Shown: positions 8,156 through 17,973 of the stretch, piece after piece
Position numbering within the stretch: the stretch's first letter is position 1
Layout: the number at the start of each line of letters is the position of its first letter
Assembly (NCBI RefSeq): GCF_900176345.1
Contig: NZ_FWXU01000025.1
Span: forward strand, 26,959 to 90,958
Source of the DNA: Rhizobium sp. RU36D
GTDB lineage: Bacteria > Pseudomonadota > Alphaproteobacteria > Rhizobiales > Rhizobiaceae
DNA length: 64,000 nt
Direction: 5' to 3'
Program-made: the position numbers and the translations under genes
The notes under the pieces: model-generated
Seen by the model: only the letters and a program-made list of their open reading frames with translations
Database searches by the model: none
What the model was told of the DNA's origin: nothing

Positions 8156-11100
8156 TCAGCCGTTACCTCCCGAACTCAGCGGGATCGAGAACGTGAACTT
8201 GGTCCCCATGGGCTCGGCGACAACGGTCAGGACGCCCTGATGCGCGTCGATGATCGATTTGCAGATCGCAAGGCCCATACCCATGCCTGAGGTTTTGGTC
8301 GTGAACATCGGCTCGAAGATCTGCGATGCGATCTCCGGGGGAATGCCGCTGCCGAAGTCGCGCACGCTTACCACGATCTCGGTCCCGCTTCGTCTCGTGC
8401 CGATCTCGATTTTTCGTCTTTGCGCGGGAAGATCGGTCATCGCCTCCATGCCGTTGTGCAGGAGATTGAGCACCACCTGCTTCAACTGCGTGGCATCGCC
8501 GAGCACAGTGGCCTCGGCCGCAGACAAATCAAGGTGGATTTCGGTGCCATGACGTTCGATCTCGGAGCGTGCAATGCACAGTACTTCCAGAATGACTTCG
8601 TTGACGTCGACGATCTCCTCGACCTTCGGCGCTTGTTTCGAGAGGGCCCGCAAGGCGCGGATGATGTCATGGGCGCGCGAAACGCTGGTCTCGATTTCGG
8701 TCAGCACGCTCAGCGTTTCCGCGATATCCGGTTCGGCGCGGCGGAGCCAGCGCAGGCCGGCGCCGGCATTGGAGGCGATAGCGGACAAGGGTTGACCAAG
8801 CTCATGCGTAACGGATGCGGCGATGCCGCCGAGCAGGGTCAGGCGCGCATTCTTTTCCAGTTCGGCTCTGGCGCCGGCCAGCGCCTGCTCGCTTCGGGCG
8901 CGCAGGTCGTTTTCCTGCAGAAGCTTGGTGTAGAGCCTGGCATTCTCAAGCGAAATCGCCGCCTGCGAGGCCAGGAGCTTCAACAGAGCCACGGTATCAG
9001 CGGCGAAGACGCCTTCCAGATAGTCGTTCTGGAGACAGAGCAGGCCGGTCAGTTCGCCGCGGCGCAAAAGCGGCACACAGAGGATCGAGCGGCCCGCAGC
9101 AGACACCTTGTCGGCGGCCCAGGAGCCGAAATCGGAGCCGGAGATGACGAAGGGCATGCGGGTCTGCAGGGCGCGATCGATCACCGAATAGGGTGGGCTC
9201 AAACCATGGCGATCCGGATCGATGGTGCTGACACGAACGCTATCGCCCTCGATCCAGGCAGACGCCTCTGCCTCCAGCCTGCCATCGGCGATCTTCAGCA
9301 GCAGCCCGCGATTGGCCCCTGCGTGTACGAGCATGCGCGTCATCAGGGTTTCGATCACCCGGTCAAGGACGATCTCCTCCGACAGAGCCAGCGATGTTCC
9401 AAGGACGGTATCAAGGTCGCCGGCGGCAGAGGCAAGGCCTTGCGCAGCAGACGGGCGGCGGGTCGCATCCGAGGTCAGGGACGTCCTGAGGCTTCTAGCC
9501 TTGTGCCCTGCACCCCAGCGCTCATAGGCTTCTGATGCCAGTGACAGATAGGCGTTGGCACTGATCCGGTTGCCCATTTCCAGGCAACAAACCCCTGCAC
9601 GCTCCAGCGCCAGCGCATGCTCATGCTCGAAACGGGAGGATCGGGCAGCGGTCGCGGCCTTTTCGTAGAAGACAAGGGCCTCGGCGTAATTCCGGTTCCG
9701 GCGGGCGATTTCAGCATCAAGGAGCAGCAGCTTGTCGGCGAAGTTCAGCGGGTTCAGGTCTGCCCAAAGGGCAAGGCGGGCGCGGACGTCCTGAAGACGG
9801 CGATCGGCGACATTTTCGGCGGACGCGTCTCTCTTCAATGCGGCAAGCGCGAGGCCGAGATAGAACTTGCAAAGACCCGTATCGATATGGGCTAGCAGGA
9901 AGATGCTCAAGGCGTCGGCGGCGAGCAGCTTCTCGACCGCGGCAGCGTAGGCGCCGTTATAGTAGAGCGAGGTTCCGTCATAGAAGGCCACCCAGAAAGC
10001 GGTCGTCGCCGAGACGACGGGAGCAGTCTGCGTCAGGTTCGCAGATGACTGACCATCGCGCTTCCCTTCGGCGAGGTTGACGACCAGACGGAGCTGCGCT
10101 GCCAGAATATGCTCGATGTCGGTATAACCGAAGCGCCGGGTCACCGCGATCGATTCTTCCGCCTCGCGCCTGATGTTGGGGATCTCCTCCCCCATGGCAA
10201 TGAGATCGGAAACCAGGTGGTTGCGCGCATAACACATCCATCCGACATCGCCGGCCGCATGGGCGGCATCGAGGGCTTCGCGGACGCGCTCCAGGGCGTA
10301 AGGCAAAGAGCGGGTCCAGGGTGAGACCTGATCGACGGCCAGCAGGACCGAGGTCCGATGCTCCTCGAAGCCGTATTTATCAACGAGCGCACGGGCTGCG
10401 AGGCAGAAGTCCAGACCATCGACATAGGCATCGTATTTGTCGGAGATGATGGCCCCGAACCAGGCAAGGCCATGGGTGGATTCGGGACTTGCCCCATGAT
10501 CGAGCGTGAGTTCCACCATCTTGGCGAGGTGGAGGAAGCGCAGGCCGTCCGTCGTGAAGACCGACGAGATGAGCGGCGCTAGTAGCGACATGGCTGCCCG
10601 AATACGCGGATCGTCCATGAGGGGCATGTGTTCCAGATCGGAAATCCGTCTGCCGTCCAATCGTCGCCGGATAGCGCGATAGACCTCGTCCTGCTCCGCT
10701 TCGCTGGAGCCGCGCGCGAGCTTGACGCCGAGTTCGCCGAGACCCAGCAGCGCCTCGTCGATCGAGCCTTCATAATCGGATTTCAGCGTCAGCAGGTTGG
10801 CGCGAAGGCGGAAGACGGCGCTCCTGTCGAGAGCCGATCGGGCATACTGCAACAAATCGTTAAGTCGGCTCTCTGCAGCTTCGAGCGAGGCGGCTCCCAG
10901 CAGCGCCTCGCACAGGAGGATATGGGCACGGAACGCCAACGCGTAGTCGTCTACCCAAAGGTCGTCCTGGATCAGGCCGACCGCGGTTTCGCCGTAGCGG
11001 ACCGCCTGACCGAAAGCGGCAGAGCGCCTGGCATGGGCAAGCGCGGCCAATAGCGCCTCGATGAACAGCTTCCGCTTTTCAAGCGGCAGGTCGTCGGCCG

Positions 11101-13366
11101 GACATTGCTCGATCTGATTGGCGATGGCGAAGGCGGCGGCATTGGTGCCGCTATCCCAGACCCGCATCATCACGTCGATCAGATGGCGATGGCGATCGCG
11201 TCGTGTCGCCGCGTCCATCAGCGAATAGGCGGCCTCCTGGATGCGGTCATGAGCAAAGCTGAGTTTGGCAGGCGACAGCACGACGAAGCCCGAACGAGCC
11301 AGAGGGGCGGCAAGCTGCTGAAGGGTGTCTTCGGTGAGGCCGAGCGCGCTTGCCAGCACGGCCTTATCCGCCTCCGGGCCAATGCAGGCCATCGTCTGCA
11401 GCAGGCCCAATGCCTCGGGTCCTTCTTTCTCAAGCCGGGCCGCAACGAAGGAAATGATGTTTTCGCTCGCGGGATAGCGCGAGACATCCTCCACCCGGCA
11501 CATCCAGGTTTTGTCGCTCGGGGAAAAGTAGACCACGCCGTCCTGGACCAGGGCCTGCAGCAGTCTGCGCAGATAAAACGGATTTCCACCCGTCTTCTCA
11601 TGCAGGGTTTCCGCCAGTTCGCCCAAGCCCTCCGGTGCATCCGAGAATATGGATCCGAGCATCTGGCGGGTGGATTGGAGCGTCAGCGGGCGCAGGTGCA
11701 ACTCGGCCACTTCGGCCAGGGAAACGCGCGCGTCGGCAATCAGCCGCTCGCACAGGGCCTGCGCCTCGCCCAACTGTTCGCGCCGGGCAACAATCAGAAG
11801 CAGTCCCCTGACCGGTTCATTGACCAGCACCGAGAGAAAGGCGCGGGTGGCCTCATCAGCCCATTGCACGTCGTCCAGAAACAGCACGAGAGGGCTGATG
11901 GTCGCCGCGACCACGGACAGAAGCGCGCGCAGGGCCCGCTGCAGGCGAAGCTGGACCATGGGCCCCGGCACGTCAATACGGCTGGCCTGGGGACCCGTCA
12001 AGATTTCGATGGCCGGCATGAGATCAATCAGCAGCGACGCATTTCCCTGAAGCTCGCGGGCAAGAGCCTTCCGAAGCGAAGCAAGGGTTTCGTGATCGAC
12101 ACGGACGGCCTCATCAATGAAGGCGCTGATCGCCTGTACGATCGGACCATAGGGCACCTCCGACTGGTGCTGGTCGCTCTTGCCTTGAATGAAGAGAGCC
12201 CTTTCGGCGGCCATTCTGGCGACGCTCTTGACAAGGCTGGACTTGCCCACCCCAGGCTGACCATGGACCGAAATCATGGATGGCTTGCCGTGATCCAGAA
12301 ATCGGCCGAGCACATTGCCGAGGATCTCTTCTTCCTCGCCACGGCCAAAAAGCGCAGAGGTCCAAAGCTGCGCGAAGGGTGCGTCGACACGCCCGATCTC
12401 GAAGTCGCTGATCGCGCCGTTTTCGCTGAGTTCCTGCTCGCAACGCGCCAAATCGAATTCAAGTGCCAGAGCCGACTGGTATCGGCCAGCCGGTTCCTTG
12501 GCCAGCAGGCGCTTGAGTATCCGCCCCATGACGGGCGGCAGGTCTGGAAACATGCTGCTAGCATCCATGGGCGCCAGCGCAAGATGGGCATGGCGCCATT
12601 CGACCGGTGAGTTGGCCGCCAGCGGGAAGATGCCGGTCAGATGCCTGAAGAGGATCATGCCGAGCGCGTAAAGGTCGCTCCTGTTGTCGCATTGTGGTGC
12701 GACCGGTCGCAATTGCTCCGGCGCCCGGCAGATGATCTCGTCGATCACACCGAGGGTCTGGGCGCCTGTGGTGGCGGTGGCGGGGAGCATTCGCAGGCGG
12801 ACAATCCCCTGTTGGTCCACAGCAAAATCGATCGGATGCAGAGAGCCGAGTTGTGCGCCATCGGCATGGGCTGCCGCCAGCGCACGAACCATCGAGAGCG
12901 CTCTTGGCAGGAACTCCTGCAGCGAGGCAGGCGAAGGCGACAACAGTCCGAGGACGATGCTTGTGGTATCGAAGACCATCACCCGGTATTCGTCTTCTTC
13001 CAGGATGGCGGTCGGGGTATCGAGCCAGAGGTCGGAATTCGCATAGCGGCGCAAGGATGGCTCGGCCTGTGGCGATCGCACGCTTTCCCTGGAACGGGGA
13101 AGAAAGACCGCATCCCAGCCGCCATCATTGTTCGACAACCGATAGAAGCTCGCGCCGGCTGACTGCCAGACAAGTGTATGCTCGCAGGCCCGAAGCCACG
13201 CTCGATCGAACACTTCGCTGTTTCTGGCCACGTGCAGCATGTCTTTACCTAAAACAGGATCTCGGCATAGCCATAGCACCGCCCGCCCAAAACTGTCTTT
13301 GCCCCATGTGCTGTGATTCAGTCCGAATTTGCTGCAATTGCGAAATCCAGCCGTTGCGGAGATCAC
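8156..13366 (-). CDS. Giant fusion: protein kinase-like, AAA ATPase, GAF and histidine kinase
   Basis: 1736 residues from a GTG at 13366; a later ATG near residue 43 is possible. Residues ~60-300 form a Ser/Thr-kinase-like domain that keeps RAPEQL and DLYALGMILFRHLTG. Where HRDLKPxN is expected it reads GSLHPIDFAVDQQG and no DFG is seen, so it is probably a pseudokinase. An AAA ATPase domain follows with GQPGVGKSS (Lys 375) and LVLFLDDVQWAD. A helical repeat region (~750-1260) leads to a GAF domain (~1290-1430). The C-terminus is a histidine kinase with VTHELGQPLSAI (His 1521), an N box LLHNGMEAM, DFGSGIP and GMGMGLAICKSI. No response regulator is adjacent; two lie at 20.7-21.8 kb. It is divergent from an AraC gene. 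Confidence 0.85.
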   Translation of the reverse strand: MISATAGFRNCSKFGLNHSTWGKDSFGRAVLWLCRDPVLGKDMLHVARNSEVFDRAWLRACEHTLVWQSAGASFYRLSNNDGGWDAVFLPRSRESVRSPQAEPSLRRYANSDLWLDTPTAILEEDEYRVMVFDTTSIVLGLLSPSPASLQEFLPRALSMVRALAAAHADGAQLGSLHPIDFAVDQQGIVRLRMLPATATTGAQTLGVIDEIICRAPEQLRPVAPQCDNRSDLYALGMILFRHLTGIFPLAANSPVEWRHAHLALAPMDASSMFPDLPPVMGRILKRLLAKEPAGRYQSALALEFDLARCEQELSENGAISDFEIGRVDAPFAQLWTSALFGRGEEEEILGNVLGRFLDHGKPSMISVHGQPGVGKSSLVKSVARMAAERALFIQGKSDQHQSEVPYGPIVQAISAFIDEAVRVDHETLASLRKALARELQGNASLLIDLMPAIEILTGPQASRIDVPGPMVQLRLQRALRALLSVVAATISPLVLFLDDVQWADEATRAFLSVLVNEPVRGLLLIVARREQLGEAQALCERLIADARVSLAEVAELHLRPLTLQSTRQMLGSIFSDAPEGLGELAETLHEKTGGNPFYLRRLLQALVQDGVVYFSPSDKTWMCRVEDVSRYPASENIISFVAARLEKEGPEALGLLQTMACIGPEADKAVLASALGLTEDTLQQLAAPLARSGFVVLSPAKLSFAHDRIQEAAYSLMDAATRRDRHRHLIDVMMRVWDSGTNAAAFAIANQIEQCPADDLPLEKRKLFIEALLAALAHARRSAAFGQAVRYGETAVGLIQDDLWVDDYALAFRAHILLCEALLGAASLEAAESRLNDLLQYARSALDRSAVFRLRANLLTLKSDYEGSIDEALLGLGELGVKLARGSSEAEQDEVYRAIRRRLDGRRISDLEHMPLMDDPRIRAAMSLLAPLISSVFTTDGLRFLHLAKMVELTLDHGASPESTHGLAWFGAIISDKYDAYVDGLDFCLAARALVDKYGFEEHRTSVLLAVDQVSPWTRSLPYALERVREALDAAHAAGDVGWMCYARNHLVSDLIAMGEEIPNIRREAEESIAVTRRFGYTDIEHILAAQLRLVVNLAEGKRDGQSSANLTQTAPVVSATTAFWVAFYDGTSLYYNGAYAAAVEKLLAADALSIFLLAHIDTGLCKFYLGLALAALKRDASAENVADRRLQDVRARLALWADLNPLNFADKLLLLDAEIARRNRNYAEALVFYEKAATAARSSRFEHEHALALERAGVCCLEMGNRISANAYLSLASEAYERWGAGHKARSLRTSLTSDATRRPSAAQGLASAAGDLDTVLGTSLALSEEIVLDRVIETLMTRMLVHAGANRGLLLKIADGRLEAEASAWIEGDSVRVSTIDPDRHGLSPPYSVIDRALQTRMPFVISGSDFGSWAADKVSAAGRSILCVPLLRRGELTGLLCLQNDYLEGVFAADTVALLKLLASQAAISLENARLYTKLLQENDLRARSEQALAGARAELEKNARLTLLGGIAASVTHELGQPLSAIASNAGAGLRWLRRAEPDIAETLSVLTEIETSVSRAHDIIRALRALSKQAPKVEEIVDVNEVILEVLCIARSEIERHGTEIHLDLSAAEATVLGDATQLKQVVLNLLHNGMEAMTDLPAQRRKIEIGTRRSGTEIVVSVRDFGSGIPPEIASQIFEPMFTTKTSGMGMGLAICKSIIDAHQGVLTVVAEPMGTKFTFSIPLSSGGNG

Positions 13367-13408
13367 ACCGGAGTTCTATGGTGCGAACTTATAGAGGGGC
13401 AAAAGCGC

Positions 13409-14305
13409 ATGTCGTCACTCCACGACCATGGCATATTTAAATTCCCTCAGGCGGGTGTCATTAACTCTTCTGCGGACCGGCGGTGGCGCAATCTGGGCGC
13501 CGAAGTGCGCGCGCATCCTGCCTGCGAGATACCCGACATCTGCAGCACCCAGATGGAGATTACTCTCGCCCTCAAGGGGACGCCATCGGGCGTCGTCCAT
13601 CGCCGAGGTGACGGCCGTTTTCAATCGACGGCTGTCCGCTCCGGGACGCTATGGTTTTGTCCGATCGGGGTCCAGGAGGATTCGATCCGGATAACCGAGC
13701 CGCTGCCCGAAATTCTGCATCTCTATCTGCCCGAGCACCAGTTTGCGACGGTGGGCGAACTGACCTCGCAGCCCGTTGCATCGGGTGACATCGCATATCT
13801 GGCCGACGTAGCCGATGAATTCGTTCGACAGATCTGCATGCGCGTTCTGCAGGAGATGCGGCATGAAACGGCCGCCGGAGACCTGCTCGTCGAACAGCTT
13901 TCGATGACGCTCACTCTGCATCTTCTGTCACGTTACTCCGGAAACAGGCTTGCGGTATCATCTGGCGATCAAAGCGGTGCATTGAGCCCGGCCAGACGAA
14001 ACCGGGTGATCGATTATGTCGAGGAAAACCTGGAAGCCGATCTGACCGTGGCGGAGCTTGCGGAAGTCGCCTGTCTCAGCCGCTATCATTTCGCCCGATC
14101 CTTCAAGGCAGCTCTCGGGCAAACACCCTCCGACTACGTGGCAAATCGAAGGCTGCTGCTCGGGCGGAAGCTCCTTGAGGATCCGACACTCTCGCTGTCG
14201 GAAATAGCCTTCCGCTGCCGTTTCTCCTCGCAAGCAGCCTTCGGGCGCGCGTTTCGCCGATATACCGGCATGTCGCCTGGCGACTATCGACGCCTCAGGG
14301 CATGA
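13409..14305 (+). CDS. AraC-family transcriptional regulator
   Basis: 298 residues from the ATG at 13409, preceded by AGAGGGG. The N-terminal part is a cupin-like sensing domain. The C-terminal ~100 residues hold two helix-turn-helix motifs: VAELAEVACLSRYHFARSF and LSEIAFRCRFSSQAAFGRAF. The signature end FRRYTGMSPGDYRRLRA follows. It stands upstream of the hydrolase row at 14458-20678 and divergent from the giant sensor kinase, 42 bases away. It probably controls one or both, but no operator was proven. Confidence 0.88.
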   Translation: MSSLHDHGIFKFPQAGVINSSADRRWRNLGAEVRAHPACEIPDICSTQMEITLALKGTPSGVVHRRGDGRFQSTAVRSGTLWFCPIGVQEDSIRITEPLPEILHLYLPEHQFATVGELTSQPVASGDIAYLADVADEFVRQICMRVLQEMRHETAAGDLLVEQLSMTLTLHLLSRYSGNRLAVSSGDQSGALSPARRNRVIDYVEENLEADLTVAELAEVACLSRYHFARSFKAALGQTPSDYVANRRLLLGRKLLEDPTLSLSEIAFRCRFSSQAAFGRAFRRYTGMSPGDYRRLRA

Positions 14306-14457
14306 GGGCGCGGCGTCTGTCGTAGCCAACCGATGCCACCATCCGCATGAAGATCGGCGAAACGTCCAAAACGGCTGACTAACCGACAAGAGACCGATAG
14401 CACCCCAAGGCATTCTCTCCTCGTCACTGCTTCTCCCAAGCACCGAGGAAACGAGAA

Positions 14458-15114
14458 ATGACCATTCAAGCCAAAGCCGCTCCCGGCACCCGCCTCCTGA
14501 ATGCCGGCGATCACACGTTGATCATGATCGACTTTCAGTCCCAGATGGCCTTTGCCACCAAGAGCATCGATGCCGTCAACCTGCGCACCAATGCAGCCCT
14601 TGTCGCCAATGCCGCCAAGACCTTCAACGTCTCGACCATCCTGACCACCGTTGCCGAGAAGAGCTTCTCCGGTCCGATGTTTGACGAGATCACCAGCACC
14701 TTCGCCGGCCAGGCCATGCTCGACCGCACGTCGATGAACACCTGGGAAGATCAGGCCGTGATCGCCGATGTCAACCGCATCGCCAAGAAGCGGATCGTGC
14801 TGTGCGGCCTGTGGACGAGCGTGTGCATCGTCGGCCCTGCCCTTTCGGCGCTCGACCAGGGCTTCGAGGTCTATGTCATCGCCGATGCCTGCGGCGATGT
14901 CAGCACCGAAGCGCATGACCGGGCCATGGACCGCATGGTGCAGGCCGGCGCCCAGCCGATGACCTCGCTGCAGTATCTCCTGGAACTGCAGCGCGACTGG
15001 GCCCGCGGCGAGACCTATGAGGCGACCACCGGCATCGCCAAGAAGCTCGGCGGCGCCTACGGCCTCGGCGTCACCTACGCCAAGACGATGTTCAACGCGG
15101 CCGAAGGCCACTGA
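14458..15114 (+). CDS. Isochorismatase-family cysteine hydrolase (YcaC-like)
   Basis: 218 residues. The fold is seen in HTLIMIDFQSQM (Asp 25), IVLCGLWTSVCIVGPALSAL (Cys 123 as nucleophile) and YVIADACGDVSTEAHDRAMDR. A catalytic Lys cannot be assigned with confidence. YcaC-type members are soluble hydrolases of unknown natural substrate. It leads a co-directional row with a XapX protein, amidohydrolase, DoxX protein and exported alpha/beta hydrolase. A hairpin pair between this gene and the next may uncouple their expression. Confidence 0.85.
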   Translation: MTIQAKAAPGTRLLNAGDHTLIMIDFQSQMAFATKSIDAVNLRTNAALVANAAKTFNVSTILTTVAEKSFSGPMFDEITSTFAGQAMLDRTSMNTWEDQAVIADVNRIAKKRIVLCGLWTSVCIVGPALSALDQGFEVYVIADACGDVSTEAHDRAMDRMVQAGAQPMTSLQYLLELQRDWARGETYEATTGIAKKLGGAYGLGVTYAKTMFNAAEGH

Positions 15115-15125
15115 TGCGTCCCGCC

Positions 15126-15196
15126 GGTCGTTCCGCGTCCTGCCTCCCAACCGGAACGACCACCTGAGCCTGGCGCGGCGCCCCTCCCGCGCCAGG
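15126..15196 (+). terminator. Two consecutive hairpins between hydrolase and XapX genes
   Basis: GGTCGTTCC (15126-15134) pairs with GGAACGACC (15153-15161), and CCTGGCGCGG (15169-15178) pairs with CCGCGCCAGG (15187-15196). Both stems are perfect. No T tract follows. They may act as an mRNA stability or partial termination element within the operon. Confidence 0.5.
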
Positions 15197-15245
15197 CGCC
15201 GGTGGACGACACCCCTATCCATTTCGCGCGCACAAGAAGGAAACG

Positions 15246-15503
15246 ATGATGAAACTCTATCTCATCTCTCTCGCAGCAGGGCTGCTCGTGGGCGTGATCT
15301 ACGGCGTCCTGAACGTTCGCTCCCCTGCCCCGCCGGTCATCGCTCTGGTCGGCCTGCTTGGAATTCTCATCGGAGAACAGATCGTTCCGTTGGCGAAAGC
15401 TGCGCTCGGTCGCCCCTCCGTCTCGGCCGCCACCGAGCGCGCCGAACCGCGCGCTGCGCTGACCGTGGGCAAAGGCCCCGGACCGTCGGAGCGTCGCGGC
15501 TGA
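15246..15503 (+). CDS. XapX-domain small membrane protein (DUF1427)
   Basis: 85 residues. Two hydrophobic segments, LISLAAGLLVGVIYGVL and VIALVGLLGILIGEQIV, enclose the short loop NVRSPAPP typical of XapX proteins. A charged tail of about 30 residues follows. AAGGA lies 5 to 8 bases before the paired ATGs at 15246 and 15249. XapX was named from a xanthosine-related locus, but its function is unknown. In this window it lies between two metal- or Cys-dependent hydrolases, so a role as membrane partner or transporter piece is conceivable only by context. Confidence 0.8.
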   Translation: MMKLYLISLAAGLLVGVIYGVLNVRSPAPPVIALVGLLGILIGEQIVPLAKAALGRPSVSAATERAEPRAALTVGKGPGPSERRG

Positions 15504-15568
15504 GGCCACTCACCGATCGGACCTGGACCGGACACCTCCTTTTCCCCTCGTTTAGAAGGAACACTGCT

Positions 15569-17446
15569 GTGGATGCTGACCTCATCCTCTACCACGGACT
15601 CGTGACCACGCTCGATCGCTCCAATCCGTCGGCCACGGCGATTGCGATCAAGGACGGCAAGTTTCTCGCTGTCGGCAGCGATGCCGAGATCATGAAACAT
15701 GCCGGCCCCCAGACGAAGACCGTCGACCTGCGCGGCAAGCGCGTCCTGCCCGGGCTCAATGACAATCACACCCATGTCGTCCGTGGCGGGCTGAACTTCA
15801 ACATGGAACTGCGCTGGGATGGCGTTCGCTCGCTGGCCGATGCCATGGACATGCTGCGCCGCCAGGTGGCGATTACACCGGCGCCGCAATGGGTTCGGGT
15901 GATCGGTGGCTTCACGGAGCAGCAGTTCGTCGAGAAGCGCCTGCCGACGATCGAAGAAATCAATGCGATCGCACCGGATACGCCCGTCTTCCTGCTACAC
16001 CTCTATGATCGCGCGCTGCTGAATGCCGCTGCCGTTCGCGCTGTCGGCTTTACCAGGGATACCAAGGATCCGCCGGGTGGCGAAATCACGCGCGATGCCG
16101 CCGGCAATCCGACCGGCCTGCTGCTGGCCAAACCAAATGCCGGCATTCTCTATGCCACGCTCGCCAAGGGGCCGAAGCTTCCCTTCGACTATCAGGTGAA
16201 CTCGACCCGTCATTTCATGCGCGAGCTCAACCGCCTGGGCGTTACCGCGGTGATCGATGCCGGTGGCGGTTTTCAAAACTATCCGGATGACTATGCCGTG
16301 ATCCAGAAACTGGCGGACGAGGACCTGCTAACGGTCCGGCTCGCCTATAATCTCTTCACCCAGAAGCCGAAAGAAGAGAAGGAGGATTTCCTCCGCTGGA
16401 CCTCCTCGGTGACCTACAAGCAGGGCACCGACTATTTCCGCCACAACGGCGCCGGCGAGATGCTGGTCTTCTCCGCGGCGGATTTCGAGGATTTTCGGCA
16501 GCCACGCCCTGATATGCCGCCCGAGATGGAGGGCGATCTCGAAGAGGTGGTTCGGGTGCTTGCCCAGAACCGTTGGCCCTGGCGCCTGCATGCGACCTAT
16601 GACGAGACGATCTCGCGGGCGCTCGATGTCTTCGAGAAGGTCAATCGCGATACGCCACTCACCGGGATCAACTGGTTCTTCGACCATGCGGAAACCATTT
16701 CAGACCGGTCGATCGACCGCGTGGCCGCCCTTGGCGGCGGCATCGCGGTGCAGCACCGCATGGCCTATCAGGGCGAGTATTTCGTCGAGCGATATGGTCA
16801 TGGCGCCGCCGAAGCAACGCCGCCGATTGCCAAGATGCTGGATCGCGGCGTGCATGTCTCGGCCGGCACCGATGCGACCCGTGTGGCCTCCTACAACCCT
16901 TGGGTCTCGCTCTCCTGGATGATCACGGGCAAGACCGTGGGCGGCACGTATCTGTATCCGCGGCAGAACTGCCTCGATCGCGAAACGGCGCTGCGCATGT
17001 GGACCGAAAAGGTCCAGTGGTTCAGCAATGAAGAAGGGCGCAAGGGCCGGATTGAGGCCGGCCAGTTCGCCGATCTGATCGTGCCGAGCAAGGATTACTT
17101 CTCTTGTCCGGAAGACGAGATTTCCTTCCTGACCTCCGATCTCACCATCGTTGGCGGCAAGGTCGTGTACGGCGCCGGCGAGTTCAGCGGCATCGATAGT
17201 CCGCGGCTTCCGCCCGCCATGCCCGAGTGGTCGCCGGTCAGGACCTTCGGAGGTTATGCCGCCTGGGGCGAACCGCAAGGTGCCGGCAAGAACTCGCTGC
17301 GCCGTCACGCGATCTCGTCTTGCGGCTGCGCCAACGACTGCGGCCTGCATGGCCATGACCACGCGGGAGCCTGGACCTCCAGCCTTCCCATCAGCGATCT
17401 CAAGGGATTTTTCGGTGCGCTCGGCTGCTCCTGCTGGGCCGTTTAG
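15569..17446 (+). CDS. YtcJ-type amidohydrolase with Cys-rich C-terminal tail
   Basis: 625 residues from a GTG at 15569 with AGAAGGA eight bases upstream. The amidohydrolase fold is shown by RVLPGLNDNHTHVVRGG (HxH metal site), DHAETISDRSIDR (His), VHVSAGTDATRVASYNPW (Asp) and a C-terminal beta-sandwich GRIEAGQFADLIVPSKDYF. This is the YtcJ/AtzC-like group, whose substrates are often unknown amides. The last ~45 residues are unusual, with SCGCANDC, HGHDH and GCSCWAV, a possible extra metal site. It is followed after 11 bases by a DoxX gene. Confidence 0.85.
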   Translation: MDADLILYHGLVTTLDRSNPSATAIAIKDGKFLAVGSDAEIMKHAGPQTKTVDLRGKRVLPGLNDNHTHVVRGGLNFNMELRWDGVRSLADAMDMLRRQVAITPAPQWVRVIGGFTEQQFVEKRLPTIEEINAIAPDTPVFLLHLYDRALLNAAAVRAVGFTRDTKDPPGGEITRDAAGNPTGLLLAKPNAGILYATLAKGPKLPFDYQVNSTRHFMRELNRLGVTAVIDAGGGFQNYPDDYAVIQKLADEDLLTVRLAYNLFTQKPKEEKEDFLRWTSSVTYKQGTDYFRHNGAGEMLVFSAADFEDFRQPRPDMPPEMEGDLEEVVRVLAQNRWPWRLHATYDETISRALDVFEKVNRDTPLTGINWFFDHAETISDRSIDRVAALGGGIAVQHRMAYQGEYFVERYGHGAAEATPPIAKMLDRGVHVSAGTDATRVASYNPWVSLSWMITGKTVGGTYLYPRQNCLDRETALRMWTEKVQWFSNEEGRKGRIEAGQFADLIVPSKDYFSCPEDEISFLTSDLTIVGGKVVYGAGEFSGIDSPRLPPAMPEWSPVRTFGGYAAWGEPQGAGKNSLRRHAISSCGCANDCGLHGHDHAGAWTSSLPISDLKGFFGALGCSCWAV

Positions 17447-17457
17447 GAGAGAAGACG

Positions 17458-17910
17458 ATGACCCATATCACACGCTTTGACCAACCTGCCGCAAGCACGC
17501 GGTGGAACGCCCTGAACGGCTCCACGGCAAAGGTTCTGATGCTGAGCGCCCTTTGCTCGGCCTATATCCAGGGTGCGCTCACGAAACTCTTTGATTTCAA
17601 CGGCGCCATCCAGGAAATGACCCATTTCGGCCTGTTGCCTGCGCCCCTTTTCGCGGCCGGCGTGATCGCCTTCGAACTGGCGACCTCTACCATGGTCATC
17701 ACGGGCCTTTATCGCCGCGTTGGAGCCCTGGCGCTTGCCGCCTTCACGCTCGCCGCAACCTTCATCGCGCTGCAGTTCTGGACGATGCCGGAAGGGCCAG
17801 AGCGCACCGGCGCGACCAACGCCTTCTTCGAGCATATCGGCCTGGTCGCGGCCTTTCTTTTTGTCGTCCGCACGGAAGCGAGCGGTCAAACGTCCAAAAA
17901 ATCGGCCTAG
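17458..17910 (+). CDS. DoxX-family membrane protein
   Basis: 150 residues with four predicted membrane segments. They are around VLMLSALCSAYIQGALTKL, LFAAGVIAFELATSTMVITG, ALALAAFTLAATFIALQF and IGLVAAFLFVV. The arrangement with a glycine/aromatic-rich first helix fits DoxX, a family linked to quinone-dependent or redox membrane complexes. It starts 11 bases after the amidohydrolase stop with AGGAGAGAAG upstream, so the two are almost surely cotranscribed. Specific role unknown. Confidence 0.85.
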   Translation: MTHITRFDQPAASTRWNALNGSTAKVLMLSALCSAYIQGALTKLFDFNGAIQEMTHFGLLPAPLFAAGVIAFELATSTMVITGLYRRVGALALAAFTLAATFIALQFWTMPEGPERTGATNAFFEHIGLVAAFLFVVRTEASGQTSKKSA

Positions 17911-17973
17911 GCGACAAGAGCGAACGGTCGCCACGCCCTAACCTCAGATCATCCAATCAGCAGGAACCAAGCG

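Noticed and set aside
13313..13408. Longer start for the AraC gene
   Set aside because: It would overlap the divergent kinase gene by 54 bases and lacks a ribosome site; the ATG at 13409 has AGAGGGG upstream.
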